DNA of 23,227 nt, from the NCBI GenBank assembly GCA_021799715.1, contig JAJYZY010000027.1:1-23227 (forward strand), written 5' to 3'. The stretch comes from Planctomycetota bacterium. GTDB taxonomy: Bacteria > Planctomycetota > Phycisphaerae > WQYP01. Below the pieces are notes generated by a model. It was not told the origin of the DNA, did not search any database, and saw nothing but the letters and a program-made list of their open reading frames with translations. Of this stretch, positions 1-8,037 are shown piece after piece; position 1 is the first letter of the stretch, and every line of letters starts with the position of its first letter. Both the position numbers and the translations under genes were made by a program.

Positions 1-873
1 CGCGGAATTCATCGCTGATCCCATTTGATTGCCCATGACCATGCCCATGCCCACACCGGCCCCCATTCCGGCACCCATGCCGGCAAACCCGGAGGGGTTG
101 CTGGCGGCTTCCGGGATGGCCGTGGCCACTTGAAAGCGGGTGTATTGATTCATGTCGCCCAGAACGCCCATTTTGGTGCGCGTATCCATGGCCTGTTCCA
201 CTTCCGGCGGCAGGGAAATATTTTCAATGTAAAAGAGCGTTAATTCTATGCCCAATGTGGCGAGGTCGGTTTTGATTTTTTCCAAAGCCAATTTACTTAG
301 CTTGTCGTAATTTCCGGCCAGTTCCAACGCGGGAATGTGCGCTTCACCGAGAGTATCGGTAAAGCGGCTGACGATGGTATCGCGAATCTGTCCGGAAACC
401 TGAACGGTTTCCAGAGCCGGGTTGGTGGCGATCTGCTGGCGGAGAAATACGGCCGGATCGGAGATGTGCATGGCATAGGTGCCAAAGCCGCGAATTCGCA
501 CCACACCAAATTCCGCATCGCGCAACATGATCGGATTGGGCGTACCCCATTTCAAATCGGTAAACTGCCGGGTGGCGATAAAATAAACTTCCGCGCGGAA
601 TGGCGAATCAAAGCCGTATTTCCAGCCCTTCAGGGTGGACAGGATCGGCATATTTTCCGTTGATAGCGTGTACATGCCGGGACCAAATACATCCGCCAGT
701 TTACCTTCATTGACAAAGGCCGCCGTCTGTCCCTCGCGCACCGTCAACTTAGCCCCCATTTTTATTTCGTTGTTGTAGCGCTCAAAGCGGTAAGCGAGAA
801 AATCACTGCCGGCTGGTTCAGTCCATTGAATAATGTCAATGAATTCACCGCGCACTTTTTGAAACAGCGACAT
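1..873 (-). CDS. SPFH/band-7 domain protein, YdjI-type (partial, C-terminus off left edge)
   Basis: My own translation of the minus strand gives 291 residues from ATG at 873 to the window edge with no stop, so the C-terminus is missing. A GAGGAG ribosome site lies 6 nt before the ATG. The start (MSLFQKVRGEFIDIIQW) and the following stretch with FVNEGKLADVFGPGMYTL match the bacterial 'virion core protein-like' SPFH group typified by Bacillus YdjI. These proteins oligomerise at membranes; in Bacillus the relative works with phage-shock/LiaH-type envelope stress factors (family knowledge). The SPFH fold covers about residues 25-245. From about 264 the chain becomes Met/Gly-rich (repeated GMG and GAG). 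Relatives often end in a zinc ribbon beyond such a tail, which cannot be seen here. A strong candidate promoter lies just upstream. The exact role in this organism is unknown. Confidence 0.85.
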   Translation of the reverse strand, partial: MSLFQKVRGEFIDIIQWTEPAGSDFLAYRFERYNNEIKMGAKLTVREGQTAAFVNEGKLADVFGPGMYTLSTENMPILSTLKGWKYGFDSPFRAEVYFIATRQFTDLKWGTPNPIMLRDAEFGVVRIRGFGTYAMHISDPAVFLRQQIATNPALETVQVSGQIRDTIVSRFTDTLGEAHIPALELAGNYDKLSKLALEKIKTDLATLGIELTLFYIENISLPPEVEQAMDTRTKMGVLGDMNQYTRFQVATAIPEAASNPSGFAGMGAGMGAGVGMGMVMGNQMGSAMNSA

Positions 874-910
874 ACACAACTCCTCACAAAAATGGCATTT
901 CTTGAACCAT

Positions 911-933
911 CAGCGGGGTGCAACACGCCGCTG
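911..933 (-). promoter_or_regulatory. Leader hairpin of the SPFH gene
   Basis: CAGCGG (911-916) pairs with CCGCTG (928-933). Inside, GTG pairs with CAC around a CAA loop, with one G-G mismatch between the two stems. It lies inside the predicted leader, about 40 nt before the start codon. There is no T-run, so it does not look like a terminator. It could stabilise the mRNA or affect translation; the function is not shown by sequence alone. Confidence 0.35.
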
Positions 934-949
934 CGGGCACAGCAATGAA

Positions 950-978
950 GTTATATTAACGCGCGGCGGCCCGGTCAA
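950..978 (-). promoter_or_regulatory. Sigma70-like promoter of the SPFH gene
   Basis: Reading the minus strand, TTGACC (973-978, 5/6 to consensus) is followed after exactly 17 nt by TATAAC (950-955, 5/6). Transcription would start near 943, leaving a leader of about 70 nt before the ATG at 873. This is one of the two best promoter matches I found in the window. Confidence 0.6.
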
Positions 979-1143
979 CAAACAGTGCCGATAAGGCTTC
1001 ATCCACATGCTTCAGGCTTGTGGGGAATTGGAAAAGCACAAGGAATTATTTCGGGTTATCAGTGTTGCGCGGCGGATCATGCTTTGCCACCTGGCCACCG
1101 GCACAGCATCGTATCGTCGGCGAAGTTCAACCAGCGTCAGGGT

Positions 1144-2154
1144 TCACCGCACACGCACGGCCTGACGTTGCATGTTAAGCGTGGTTTCCATGACATGAAA
1201 CAACATTTCCGGGGCGTTGAGCAGGTTTTTCCCGGTATGAATGGAAGAAACAATATCCCGGGGCCAAGTTGGAAATGGCGTTTCGGGCACAATGCGCATG
1301 GGACCATGCTGATGATTGGTCAAAATCATGCATGGCCCGGCGTCAGCCGGATCGCGGGAACCAAGGTTGGTAATGCGGCGGATTTCAATGGTTCCGCGGG
1401 TTCCGACAATTAAGCCGCGGACATCGCCCCAGACCGGACTGCAAACGGGTGTGAACCAGTCGGCGCGAAAATAGCCGGTTATGCCATTTTCAGACGTGAC
1501 CGAGACATCACCAAAATCATCAAAGTCCCTGTCGGGCGCGCTGCCAAACCGCCCGATCCGGCTGCTGAATTGCCTTATTTTCTGATCGGTAAACCAGCAA
1601 AACCAATCCACCTGGTGGGAGAGCAAATCATTGATCACCCCGCCGTATTCGGCTGGATTCCACATCCATTCCGGACGGATGTCTTTATTGAGCTTATGCG
1701 GTCCAAGGCCCATTAAATGCACCAATTCGCCGATGCCGTCCTGTTGATAAATGGCTTTGGCCTGTGGATCGAATGGATTGTCAAGCCGTTCACTGTAATA
1801 GACAAACAATAGCCGCCCGTTTGTTTCCATGGCCCGGCGCACCGGATCCAACTGTGCCAAATCCGTTAACGGCGGTTTATCAACAAAAAAATGTTTTCCA
1901 TGCGACATGGCCTCCACGGCCAGAGAGCCGCGCTGGGAATTAATGGCGGCGGAGGCGATGAGATCAATGGTGTCATCATGAAGGATGGATTCCCGCGTGC
2001 GCACGGGGATTTCAGGGAACCGAAGCGCGAATTGCTCAAGCAACTGCGGCTGATCCGCGGCTACGCCGGCGCAGGAGCAACCTGGAACGGACAACAAACC
2101 CTTCACTTGCCCGTAAATATGCCCGTGGTTGATTCCGATAACCGCAAATTTCAT
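1144..2154 (-). CDS. Gfo/Idh/MocA-family NAD(P)-dependent oxidoreductase
   Basis: 336 aa from ATG at 2154 (a GTG five codons earlier at 2169 is also possible; neither has a clear ribosome site). The protein opens with MKFAVIG and a Rossmann fold whose glycine motif is degenerate (GINHGHIYG). The lysine motif usually written EKP is VDKPP here, with Lys at about residue 93. A G-G-x(3)-D-x(3)-H-x(2)-D pattern at about 171-183 (GGVINDLLSHQVDWF) is the substrate-side signature with the catalytic His. The family oxidises or reduces sugars, inositols and related compounds; the substrate cannot be read from sequence. No Tat or Sec signal is visible, so it is probably cytoplasmic. It begins 24 nt after the stop of the zinc-ribbon gene on the same strand, so the two are probably cotranscribed. 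Confidence 0.85.
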   Translation of the reverse strand: MKFAVIGINHGHIYGQVKGLLSVPGCSCAGVAADQPQLLEQFALRFPEIPVRTRESILHDDTIDLIASAAINSQRGSLAVEAMSHGKHFFVDKPPLTDLAQLDPVRRAMETNGRLLFVYYSERLDNPFDPQAKAIYQQDGIGELVHLMGLGPHKLNKDIRPEWMWNPAEYGGVINDLLSHQVDWFCWFTDQKIRQFSSRIGRFGSAPDRDFDDFGDVSVTSENGITGYFRADWFTPVCSPVWGDVRGLIVGTRGTIEIRRITNLGSRDPADAGPCMILTNHQHGPMRIVPETPFPTWPRDIVSSIHTGKNLLNAPEMLFHVMETTLNMQRQAVRVR

Positions 2155-2178
2155 CCGCAACCCATTCACGCTGAATCA

Positions 2179-2742
2179 TTAAAAGCCCAGCATGCCCACA
2201 AGCGTATTAAGATCAAATCCACCGCCAGTGCCGTAAGTGATGGGAAATCCGACGGCACGGCCCATATTGGCGACCGTTGAATCCTCGATGGCCTGAATGC
2301 GTTCTTTCTGGATCTCCATGCCCAAACTGGCCAGAGCGTAGCGATCGCGAATTTCAATGATCTTGGGATCAGTGCTGTTGGTAAGTTCATGATACAGGCG
2401 CTGAGTCATGGCCAATTTACCGACATCCAGCCAGACATAACTGCATTTTCCGCAAAATTGCATATCAATGGGAATCATCGGATGCAGTCGGTCCATGGTC
2501 ATCTGCCGCCGACATTCCGGACAGGCGAAGGAACGCTTGTTATGCCCTTCGGTTACCAAAGCAGCCAAATCCTTGAGTGATGGTGTATCCGGGCCGGCAT
2601 CAGGCGGATCAACGGCACGGACAATGTGCATCAGGCTGACGCGCGAAATCCATGTGCCAAAGCAACTATTGCAGGTTTTGACGTTTACGCCGCCATAATT
2701 GCTCATGGTCAACATTACAAAACAACCGGGACATCGCGGCAT
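2179..2742 (-). CDS. Double TFIIB-type zinc-ribbon protein
   Basis: 187 aa. An open frame continues upstream to 2931, but ATG at 2742 is preceded by GGAGG at 7 nt and begins directly with the first zinc finger (MPRCPGC), so I take it as the start. Two zinc ribbons are visible. The first has Cys4, Cys7, Cys24 and Cys27 followed by FGTW. The second has Cys74, Cys77, Cys97 and Cys100 followed by YVWLDVGKL, close to the zf-TFIIB consensus C-x2-C ... C-x2-C-x-G-x-W-L-D-x-G-E-L. A charged, probably helical stretch (about 105-155) and a Gly-rich tail ending in LVGMLGF follow. Zinc binding is well supported; the biological role is not known. The SPFH gene two genes downstream belongs to a family that often carries or neighbours zinc ribbons. 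Confidence 0.8.
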   Translation of the reverse strand: MPRCPGCFVMLTMSNYGGVNVKTCNSCFGTWISRVSLMHIVRAVDPPDAGPDTPSLKDLAALVTEGHNKRSFACPECRRQMTMDRLHPMIPIDMQFCGKCSYVWLDVGKLAMTQRLYHELTNSTDPKIIEIRDRYALASLGMEIQKERIQAIEDSTVANMGRAVGFPITYGTGGGFDLNTLVGMLGF

Positions 2743-2856
2743 AGTTGCCTCCAATACGCAATAACGCCAGGTGGCCGAAAGGGCTGAAAGGTATTGTCGG
2801 GCGCATTGCGGCGGATGGCAAGGGCATTGACTATCCCAATTTCCTTGGCAATTCAG

Positions 2857-2862
2857 TACAAT
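2857..2862 (+). promoter_or_regulatory. Possible -10 element ahead of the giant coiled-coil gene
   Basis: TACAAT (5/6 to TATAAT) lies 55 nt before the ATG at 2918 in the divergent gap 2743-2917. No good -35 hexamer sits at 16-18 nt; a TTGACT is present but 24 nt away. Weak support. The rest of this gap shows no clear promoter for the zinc-ribbon gene on the other strand. Confidence 0.25.
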
Positions 2863-2917
2863 ATCATCAGCAAAGGCAATGCCCCATGCTTTCGTCTGTG
2901 GTTGGCGAGGTTTGACG

Positions 2918-5900
2918 ATGCCGGAAAACACCCCTCACACGAGTTTGGATGCGTCCCAAACGCTACCGGTGGAAATTGCGGAATCTCTGCATCAAGTAGC
3001 CAAACGGCATCGCCGATTGCAAATTGTCGGTGCCCTGCTCAAGGCCGTGCTCATCAGCCTGCTGATATCCCTTCTGGTTGTATTCCTGCTGGGCAGCGCA
3101 CCGGACATGCCGCTGGCACTTCGGTGCATGATCGCGTTGGGCGCATGGGTGGGCATGATTACCGCGACCGTTTGGCTGGTGCGCCCGGCGCTGGGTCAAG
3201 TTAATTTGCAATCGGCGGCGGGACTGGTGGAACAACACGAGCCGGAGCATGAAGAGCGCATTATCAGTGCCGTTGAATTTTCGCAGAATCCCCCACCGAT
3301 TGAACACGCTTCACCGGAAATGATCCGCCAAGTCATTACGCAGGCACATGAACATACGCTCCGCATTGATATGGCTTCGGTTTTGTCCACACGCAACATC
3401 ATGCGATGGGCGGCTTACTGCACACCGGCCATTCTGGCCTGGCTGATTCTCTGGCCCTTGTTTCCGCGAACTGTCACCACGGGCGTGCGGCGAATTTTCG
3501 CACCGTGGAGTTCGCCGGTGAACGCCGATTTGTCCATAAAAGTAACGCCGGGAAACGTCACCCTGGGCGAAGGGGCGAGCATGGAAATTATCGGCACGGC
3601 CAAACCGCCGCTGGGGGGAAAGCCGGCGCGATCGATGACCTTGACCATGACCAATACCGCCGGAACACAACAGCTTCAGAGTATGACGCGCATCGGCCCG
3701 GACGCATTTCGCACCGATCTGACGGATATTGCCGGAACGTTCCGATATCAACTCCAAACCGGAAACGCCGCGTCCCGCTGGTATCATGTAAATGTGATCG
3801 CCAGACCGCGGATTTCGGAACTGGAGCTTAAATATACTTTTCCGACCTACACCGGACTGCCGGCACGGACCGTAGCGGGGGACAACGGCTCGATTAAAGC
3901 GATCATCGGCACACAGGTGCAACTGATTGTTCATAGCTCGCAAAAGCTCTCCGCCAAAAGCTTTGTGGCCATGGGCACGCCGGTTGCAGGTGTGGTGCAA
4001 CCGTTGCCCCTGACCAGAGTTACCGGATTGGAATATCAGGCGACTTTTCCCGTGCAGTACAGTTGCAAGTACCACATTGATCTGATCAATCCGCAGGGGA
4101 TAAAAAACAACGACCGCCGCGCGTGGCCCATCATCGCGGTGCCGGATCAGCCCCCGGTGATTCATATTATCCAACCGGGCCGGCGGGTGCGCGTGCGGGC
4201 CGATGATGTTATTCCGATCATGTTTCATGCGTCGGATGAATTCGGATTATCGGCCGTGCGGGCGATTGTGATGGTGGGGCATTCATTGCCGATGAGCTAC
4301 CGCATTGATCTCGGCATACGCAATCCGCGACAGATTCGGCAGACATGGAATCTCTCCGCGGCGGATCAACTCACCACCGCGGACCGGCCACACGCCCAGG
4401 CAATATTTTACAGACTCGAAGCCATCGATAATTGTCAGCCCGCGCATCAGACAACCCGAAGTTCCCTGCATGAATTGCTTATTGATCGCCATTTAGAGCA
4501 GAGCTATCAGCAGCGCCGCGACATGGCGGCCTATGAGGCGCTAAAAAATACCATTGCCAAAGCCCGCGCCGGCATCAGACAAGATCAGCAGCGTGTGGGC
4601 AATTTGCGACACGCGCCGGCCAACCGGCCATTGACGGCATCCCAGCAGCGCGCGGCTGATGCGGTGGAGCAAAATCTTGCGCAGACGGTTGAGAACCTGA
4701 AGCAAGCCGTAAAAGCATCGCAGAACTCAGCGTTTTCAACCGATGCCGTCAAGGCCGCCGCCACTGCGGAGCACGCATTACCTAAGGCCGCCAATGACTT
4801 AGCAGCCGCAAGTTTTGCCGGTTCGCAACAGGCAGCGCAGCGGAATGCGAATCTGGCGGCGGCGCAACAGAATCTTCAACAGGCGGGGAAAGCCCTGGGC
4901 CAATTGCAACGGCGAATGTCCCGGCAGGCGGGGCAACAGCAACTTGCCGACAGCCTGAACACTTTGGCGCAGCAACAGCGGGCACTGACGGAGAAAATGC
5001 GACAGGAGCCGGATTCACCGCAGGTTAAGCGGCGGCAACAGGCACTGCGCCGGCAACTCACCAGGCTGCTGCAGCAGCACAAATCCCTGCAAACGCCGGT
5101 GGCCGCAAAAGTGCAGCCGACCGTAACAATGCTGAAAAATAAACTGAAAAAAATTATTGCCGCGCAACAGCGGGCCGCCGCCACACTCACAAAGCAGTTA
5201 CAGGCCCAGTCGGCCCGACAGCGGCTCACCGGGCTTGCCGCACAACAGCAGCAGCTCAACAAGCAAATTGCGAAGCTTGCATCCTCTTCCGCAATGGTTG
5301 GTCAAACGCAAAATCAATTACCGAATAAACTGATGATGAATGCGGTGGTAAGCAATCTGCGGCAACACGCGGCCGGAGCCGCTATTGAAGGCCAGAACAA
5401 TATTTCGCGGAGCCTGCACACGGCAGCGAACAATTTGAATCAAGCAGCACAGCCGCCCACACCGCGGCAACGGCAGGCACACGAAGCAGCCCAAAGCAAC
5501 GCGCGGGCGCTATCCCACATTGATCAGGCCGCAAATTCCTCCGCCGGTGGCACACCCTTGCAGCAAGCCAATGCCCTGCAGCGAGCTGCGGCGGAGATGA
5601 ACCAGTTGGCCCAGAAAATGCTCAACGAATCACCGACGGCCGCGGAAACTCAAGCCCTGAATTCCGCCATGACCCAGGCCCAGGCTGCCATGCGAGCCGC
5701 CGCGGATGAGAATGCGGGCCAGGCCCAGGCGTTTTTACAACGTGCCGGGCAGGCGATGAACAAGGCGGTGGGGCAACAAATTGCCGCCACTGCTTTGACA
5801 ACAAATGATTCTGGACAGCTTCAGCAATTGGCCGACCAGGCCCGACAACTGCAACAGCGGCAAAATCAACTGGCGGCTGAAACGCGCAAGTTGATGGCAC

Positions 5901-6841
5901 AAAAATCCGCCCCACCGGAAAATCCGATTCAGCAGGCGCACACAGCCCAAAGGATTGCCGAACAAATTAAACAGACCGCCGCCTTGGCCAGAAAAATTGA
6001 ACGGCAAACCCATGTCGGAGCGCCGGATTTGAATTCGGATATGGCACAAGCACGGCGGCAAATGCAATCCGGACATCGCGAGCAGCAGGCTTCGGCGAAG
6101 GCCCTTACCAAGTCCAATAATGCCGAAGCCCAGGAACATCAGCAGTCCGCTCTGCAACATCTGCAAATAGCCTTGGATGATTTAAATGGAGCCTTGCACT
6201 CGCCGGAAATGCGGGATGTGCCGCAGTATAAGAATATGATTGCCGGGCAGATTCAGCGGCGGAAGCAACAAGCCTCACAGACAAACGCGACGGGCAACCA
6301 GCAAGCCAATGCGCATCAAGGCCAAAACACCCGGCAACAATCTCAATCCGGGCATAGCGCTGGTGAGCGCAGCTTGTCCGCAGCGCAGCAGGTGCAGAAT
6401 GCCATGCAGGCCCAGCAGCAGGCGGGACAGGGAAATCAACAGGCCGCGCAGCGGGCGGCGCAATCGCTGGGGGCAGCGGGGCAAGCCATGAATACGCAGG
6501 GCATGCCGGGCGGACAAGGCAGTCCGGGGGCGGCGGGCAGCGATGGCGGCACACAAGTAACAATGGCACCGGGTACCGGCACGAACGGCGCAACGGGCGT
6601 ATCCGGGACGGCAGCACCGGGAAATAGCGGCTCTCCAACCGGCATGAACGGGGCCGGCGGTCCGGCGGGAGCGCCGCCAAAACCTGTCCTGGCAATGGGA
6701 ATCAGTCCCGCCCAGTGGAGCAATCTGGGGCCGCTGGCCAAAAGACAATTGCTGAACACGGCGCGGCAGAATATTCCCTCCGGCTATAAACGAATGGTGC
6801 GTGATTATTACATTCGACTTTCCGAGTTGCACGCACCATAA
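2918..6841 (+). CDS. DUF4175-like giant membrane protein with Gln/Ala-rich coiled coil
   Basis: 1307 aa from ATG at 2918, which has GCGAGG about 8 nt before it; an upstream in-frame ATG at 2879 lacks properly spaced SD. Three hydrophobic segments are visible at about 37-59, 71-92 and 166-182. A beta-rich region (about 190-450) follows, with motifs such as LKYTFPTYTGLPARTV and a second module with FHASDEFGLSAVRAIV, as in planctomycete DUF4175-type proteins. From about 490 to 1190 the chain is dominated by Gln, Ala, Asn and Arg in heptad-like coiled-coil patterns. A Gly/Pro-rich tract follows, and then a more ordered C-terminus with SPAQWSNLGPLAKRQL and YIRLSELHAP. Relatives sit near MoxR/DUF58/BatA-type genes in other planctomycetes; none is in this window. 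A role at the cell envelope is inferred; no enzymatic motif is visible. Confidence 0.75.
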   Translation: MPENTPHTSLDASQTLPVEIAESLHQVAKRHRRLQIVGALLKAVLISLLISLLVVFLLGSAPDMPLALRCMIALGAWVGMITATVWLVRPALGQVNLQSAAGLVEQHEPEHEERIISAVEFSQNPPPIEHASPEMIRQVITQAHEHTLRIDMASVLSTRNIMRWAAYCTPAILAWLILWPLFPRTVTTGVRRIFAPWSSPVNADLSIKVTPGNVTLGEGASMEIIGTAKPPLGGKPARSMTLTMTNTAGTQQLQSMTRIGPDAFRTDLTDIAGTFRYQLQTGNAASRWYHVNVIARPRISELELKYTFPTYTGLPARTVAGDNGSIKAIIGTQVQLIVHSSQKLSAKSFVAMGTPVAGVVQPLPLTRVTGLEYQATFPVQYSCKYHIDLINPQGIKNNDRRAWPIIAVPDQPPVIHIIQPGRRVRVRADDVIPIMFHASDEFGLSAVRAIVMVGHSLPMSYRIDLGIRNPRQIRQTWNLSAADQLTTADRPHAQAIFYRLEAIDNCQPAHQTTRSSLHELLIDRHLEQSYQQRRDMAAYEALKNTIAKARAGIRQDQQRVGNLRHAPANRPLTASQQRAADAVEQNLAQTVENLKQAVKASQNSAFSTDAVKAAATAEHALPKAANDLAAASFAGSQQAAQRNANLAAAQQNLQQAGKALGQLQRRMSRQAGQQQLADSLNTLAQQQRALTEKMRQEPDSPQVKRRQQALRRQLTRLLQQHKSLQTPVAAKVQPTVTMLKNKLKKIIAAQQRAAATLTKQLQAQSARQRLTGLAAQQQQLNKQIAKLASSSAMVGQTQNQLPNKLMMNAVVSNLRQHAAGAAIEGQNNISRSLHTAANNLNQAAQPPTPRQRQAHEAAQSNARALSHIDQAANSSAGGTPLQQANALQRAAAEMNQLAQKMLNESPTAAETQALNSAMTQAQAAMRAAADENAGQAQAFLQRAGQAMNKAVGQQIAATALTTNDSGQLQQLADQARQLQQRQNQLAAETRKLMAQKSAPPENPIQQAHTAQRIAEQIKQTAALARKIERQTHVGAPDLNSDMAQARRQMQSGHREQQASAKALTKSNNAEAQEHQQSALQHLQIALDDLNGALHSPEMRDVPQYKNMIAGQIQRRKQQASQTNATGNQQANAHQGQNTRQQSQSGHSAGERSLSAAQQVQNAMQAQQQAGQGNQQAAQRAAQSLGAAGQAMNTQGMPGGQGSPGAAGSDGGTQVTMAPGTGTNGATGVSGTAAPGNSGSPTGMNGAGGPAGAPPKPVLAMGISPAQWSNLGPLAKRQLLNTARQNIPSGYKRMVRDYYIRLSELHAP

Positions 6842-6844
6842 CAA

Positions 6845-8017
6845 ATGCGGATCAGGAAAAAGCAGACCACACTTATGAAGCAGCGATTATCCACGAATGG
6901 CAAACGCGCATTACTGAATAACCGTGCAGCCAAGGGCAGTGCATGCGGAATCGCAACAACCGGGCACTTACGGTATCAACGGGTTCATGGCATGGCGTGG
7001 TTGACCGCTCTGGCTGTCGGCACGATTCTGGCGGCGGTAAGCATCAATGCGCCTTCGGTGCAAGCCGATCGTCCTATTCCCATATACGTAAAAAACGCCA
7101 TATCACACGGCTTGCACTGGCTGACGGATCATCAGAAATCCAGCGGTACATTTCCCTGTAATCGCAATGACCGCCCCGCCGTAACCTCTTTGGCGGTCAT
7201 GGCATTTCTGGCGCGCGGATACACACCTGGAACCGGCCCCCACCACGTCGTTATTGATCGGGGAATTAACTGGGTGCTCAACCACCAGCTTCCCGATGGT
7301 TATATCACGGTACCCGGCGGCACCATGTACGATCAGGGGATATCCACAGTGATGCTTTCCGAGGCGTATGGCGTAGCCAATCCGGCGTTGCGCAAACGCA
7401 TTGGCAAGGTGCTGTCCAAAGCGGTGGGGTTGATTCTGGCGGCCCAAAAAAATTCCCGCGGCATTTTCGCCGGCGGCTGGCGCTATCAGCCCACCGCAAC
7501 GGACGCCGATATTTCCTGTACCGGCTGGCAACTCATGGCCTTGCGCGGCGCAGCGGACTGCGGTGCCGCGATTCCCCGGAACGCAATCAAAAATGGCATC
7601 GCGTTTGTGTTGCGCGATTCCAATATTAATGGCGGCTTTGCCTATCAGCCCGGCGGGCCGCCGGGTCGCGCCCGTACCGGCACGGGAATTCTGGCGTTGG
7701 AGCTTATGGGACGGAGAAATTCACCGCAAGCCATTGCCGGCGGAGATTTTTTATTGAATCATCCCCTGTCACCCAAGGAGAATTTCTATTTTTACGCGGT
7801 TTATTATTGCAGCCAGGCGGCGAATCAACTCGGCGGAAAATATTACCAGCAGATTTACAGCAACATTCGCCGCGAGTTGATTCAACTGCAGAATGCCAAT
7901 GGTTCCTGGACGCCGACGGATGGCATTGAGCAGCAGGGATCGAAGGCTTATGCCACGGCCATGGCCGTTCTGGCGTTATGCGTGCCATATCACTATTTAC
8001 CCCTGTACCAGCGGTAA
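6845..8017 (+). CDS. Secreted prenyltransferase/squalene-cyclase-like alpha/alpha-toroid protein
   Basis: 390 aa if translated from ATG at 6845, only 3 nt after the preceding stop, which suggests translational coupling. Alternative ATGs lie at 6875 and 6992; none has a good ribosome site. A hydrophobic segment at residues 51-66 (AWLTALAVGTILAAVS) ends in SVQA at about 74, a plausible signal peptidase site; the part before it is an unusually long basic N-region, which favours a later start. The mature part holds repeats of the alpha/alpha-barrel type: GLHWLTDHQ, GINWVLNHQLPDG, DADISCTGWQLMALR, GSWTPTDG. The terpene-cyclase DxDD acid motif is not visible, so cyclase activity is unlikely. Such proteins are common in planctomycetes beside BatA/DUF4175-type genes and are of unknown function. 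A role outside the cytoplasm with the preceding gene is inferred. Confidence 0.75.
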   Translation: MRIRKKQTTLMKQRLSTNGKRALLNNRAAKGSACGIATTGHLRYQRVHGMAWLTALAVGTILAAVSINAPSVQADRPIPIYVKNAISHGLHWLTDHQKSSGTFPCNRNDRPAVTSLAVMAFLARGYTPGTGPHHVVIDRGINWVLNHQLPDGYITVPGGTMYDQGISTVMLSEAYGVANPALRKRIGKVLSKAVGLILAAQKNSRGIFAGGWRYQPTATDADISCTGWQLMALRGAADCGAAIPRNAIKNGIAFVLRDSNINGGFAYQPGGPPGRARTGTGILALELMGRRNSPQAIAGGDFLLNHPLSPKENFYFYAVYYCSQAANQLGGKYYQQIYSNIRRELIQLQNANGSWTPTDGIEQQGSKAYATAMAVLALCVPYHYLPLYQR

Positions 8018-8037
8018 GGCAATGGAATTCAACGTGT

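Noticed and set aside
985..1413. 142-codon frame on plus next to the Gfo/Idh/MocA gene
   Set aside because: More than half lies antisense to that gene; no motif and no ribosome site.
2743..2931. 63-codon extension of the zinc-ribbon protein
   Set aside because: ATG at 2742 has GGAGG at the right distance and begins with the first zinc finger; the extension overlaps the start of the divergent gene.
3311..4228. 305-codon open frame on minus inside the giant coiled-coil gene
   Set aside because: Shadow frame rich in Arg, His and Gly; the plus frame is continuous and domain-bearing.
4876..5262. Cysteine-rich 128-codon frame on minus
   Set aside because: The cysteines come from reading CAGCAG-type Gln/Ala codons of the coiled coil on the opposite strand.
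4500..6700. Possible tandem DNA repeat in the Gln/Ala and Gly-rich coding part
   Set aside because: The bias is in amino acids; I could not find a fixed repeat unit at DNA level.
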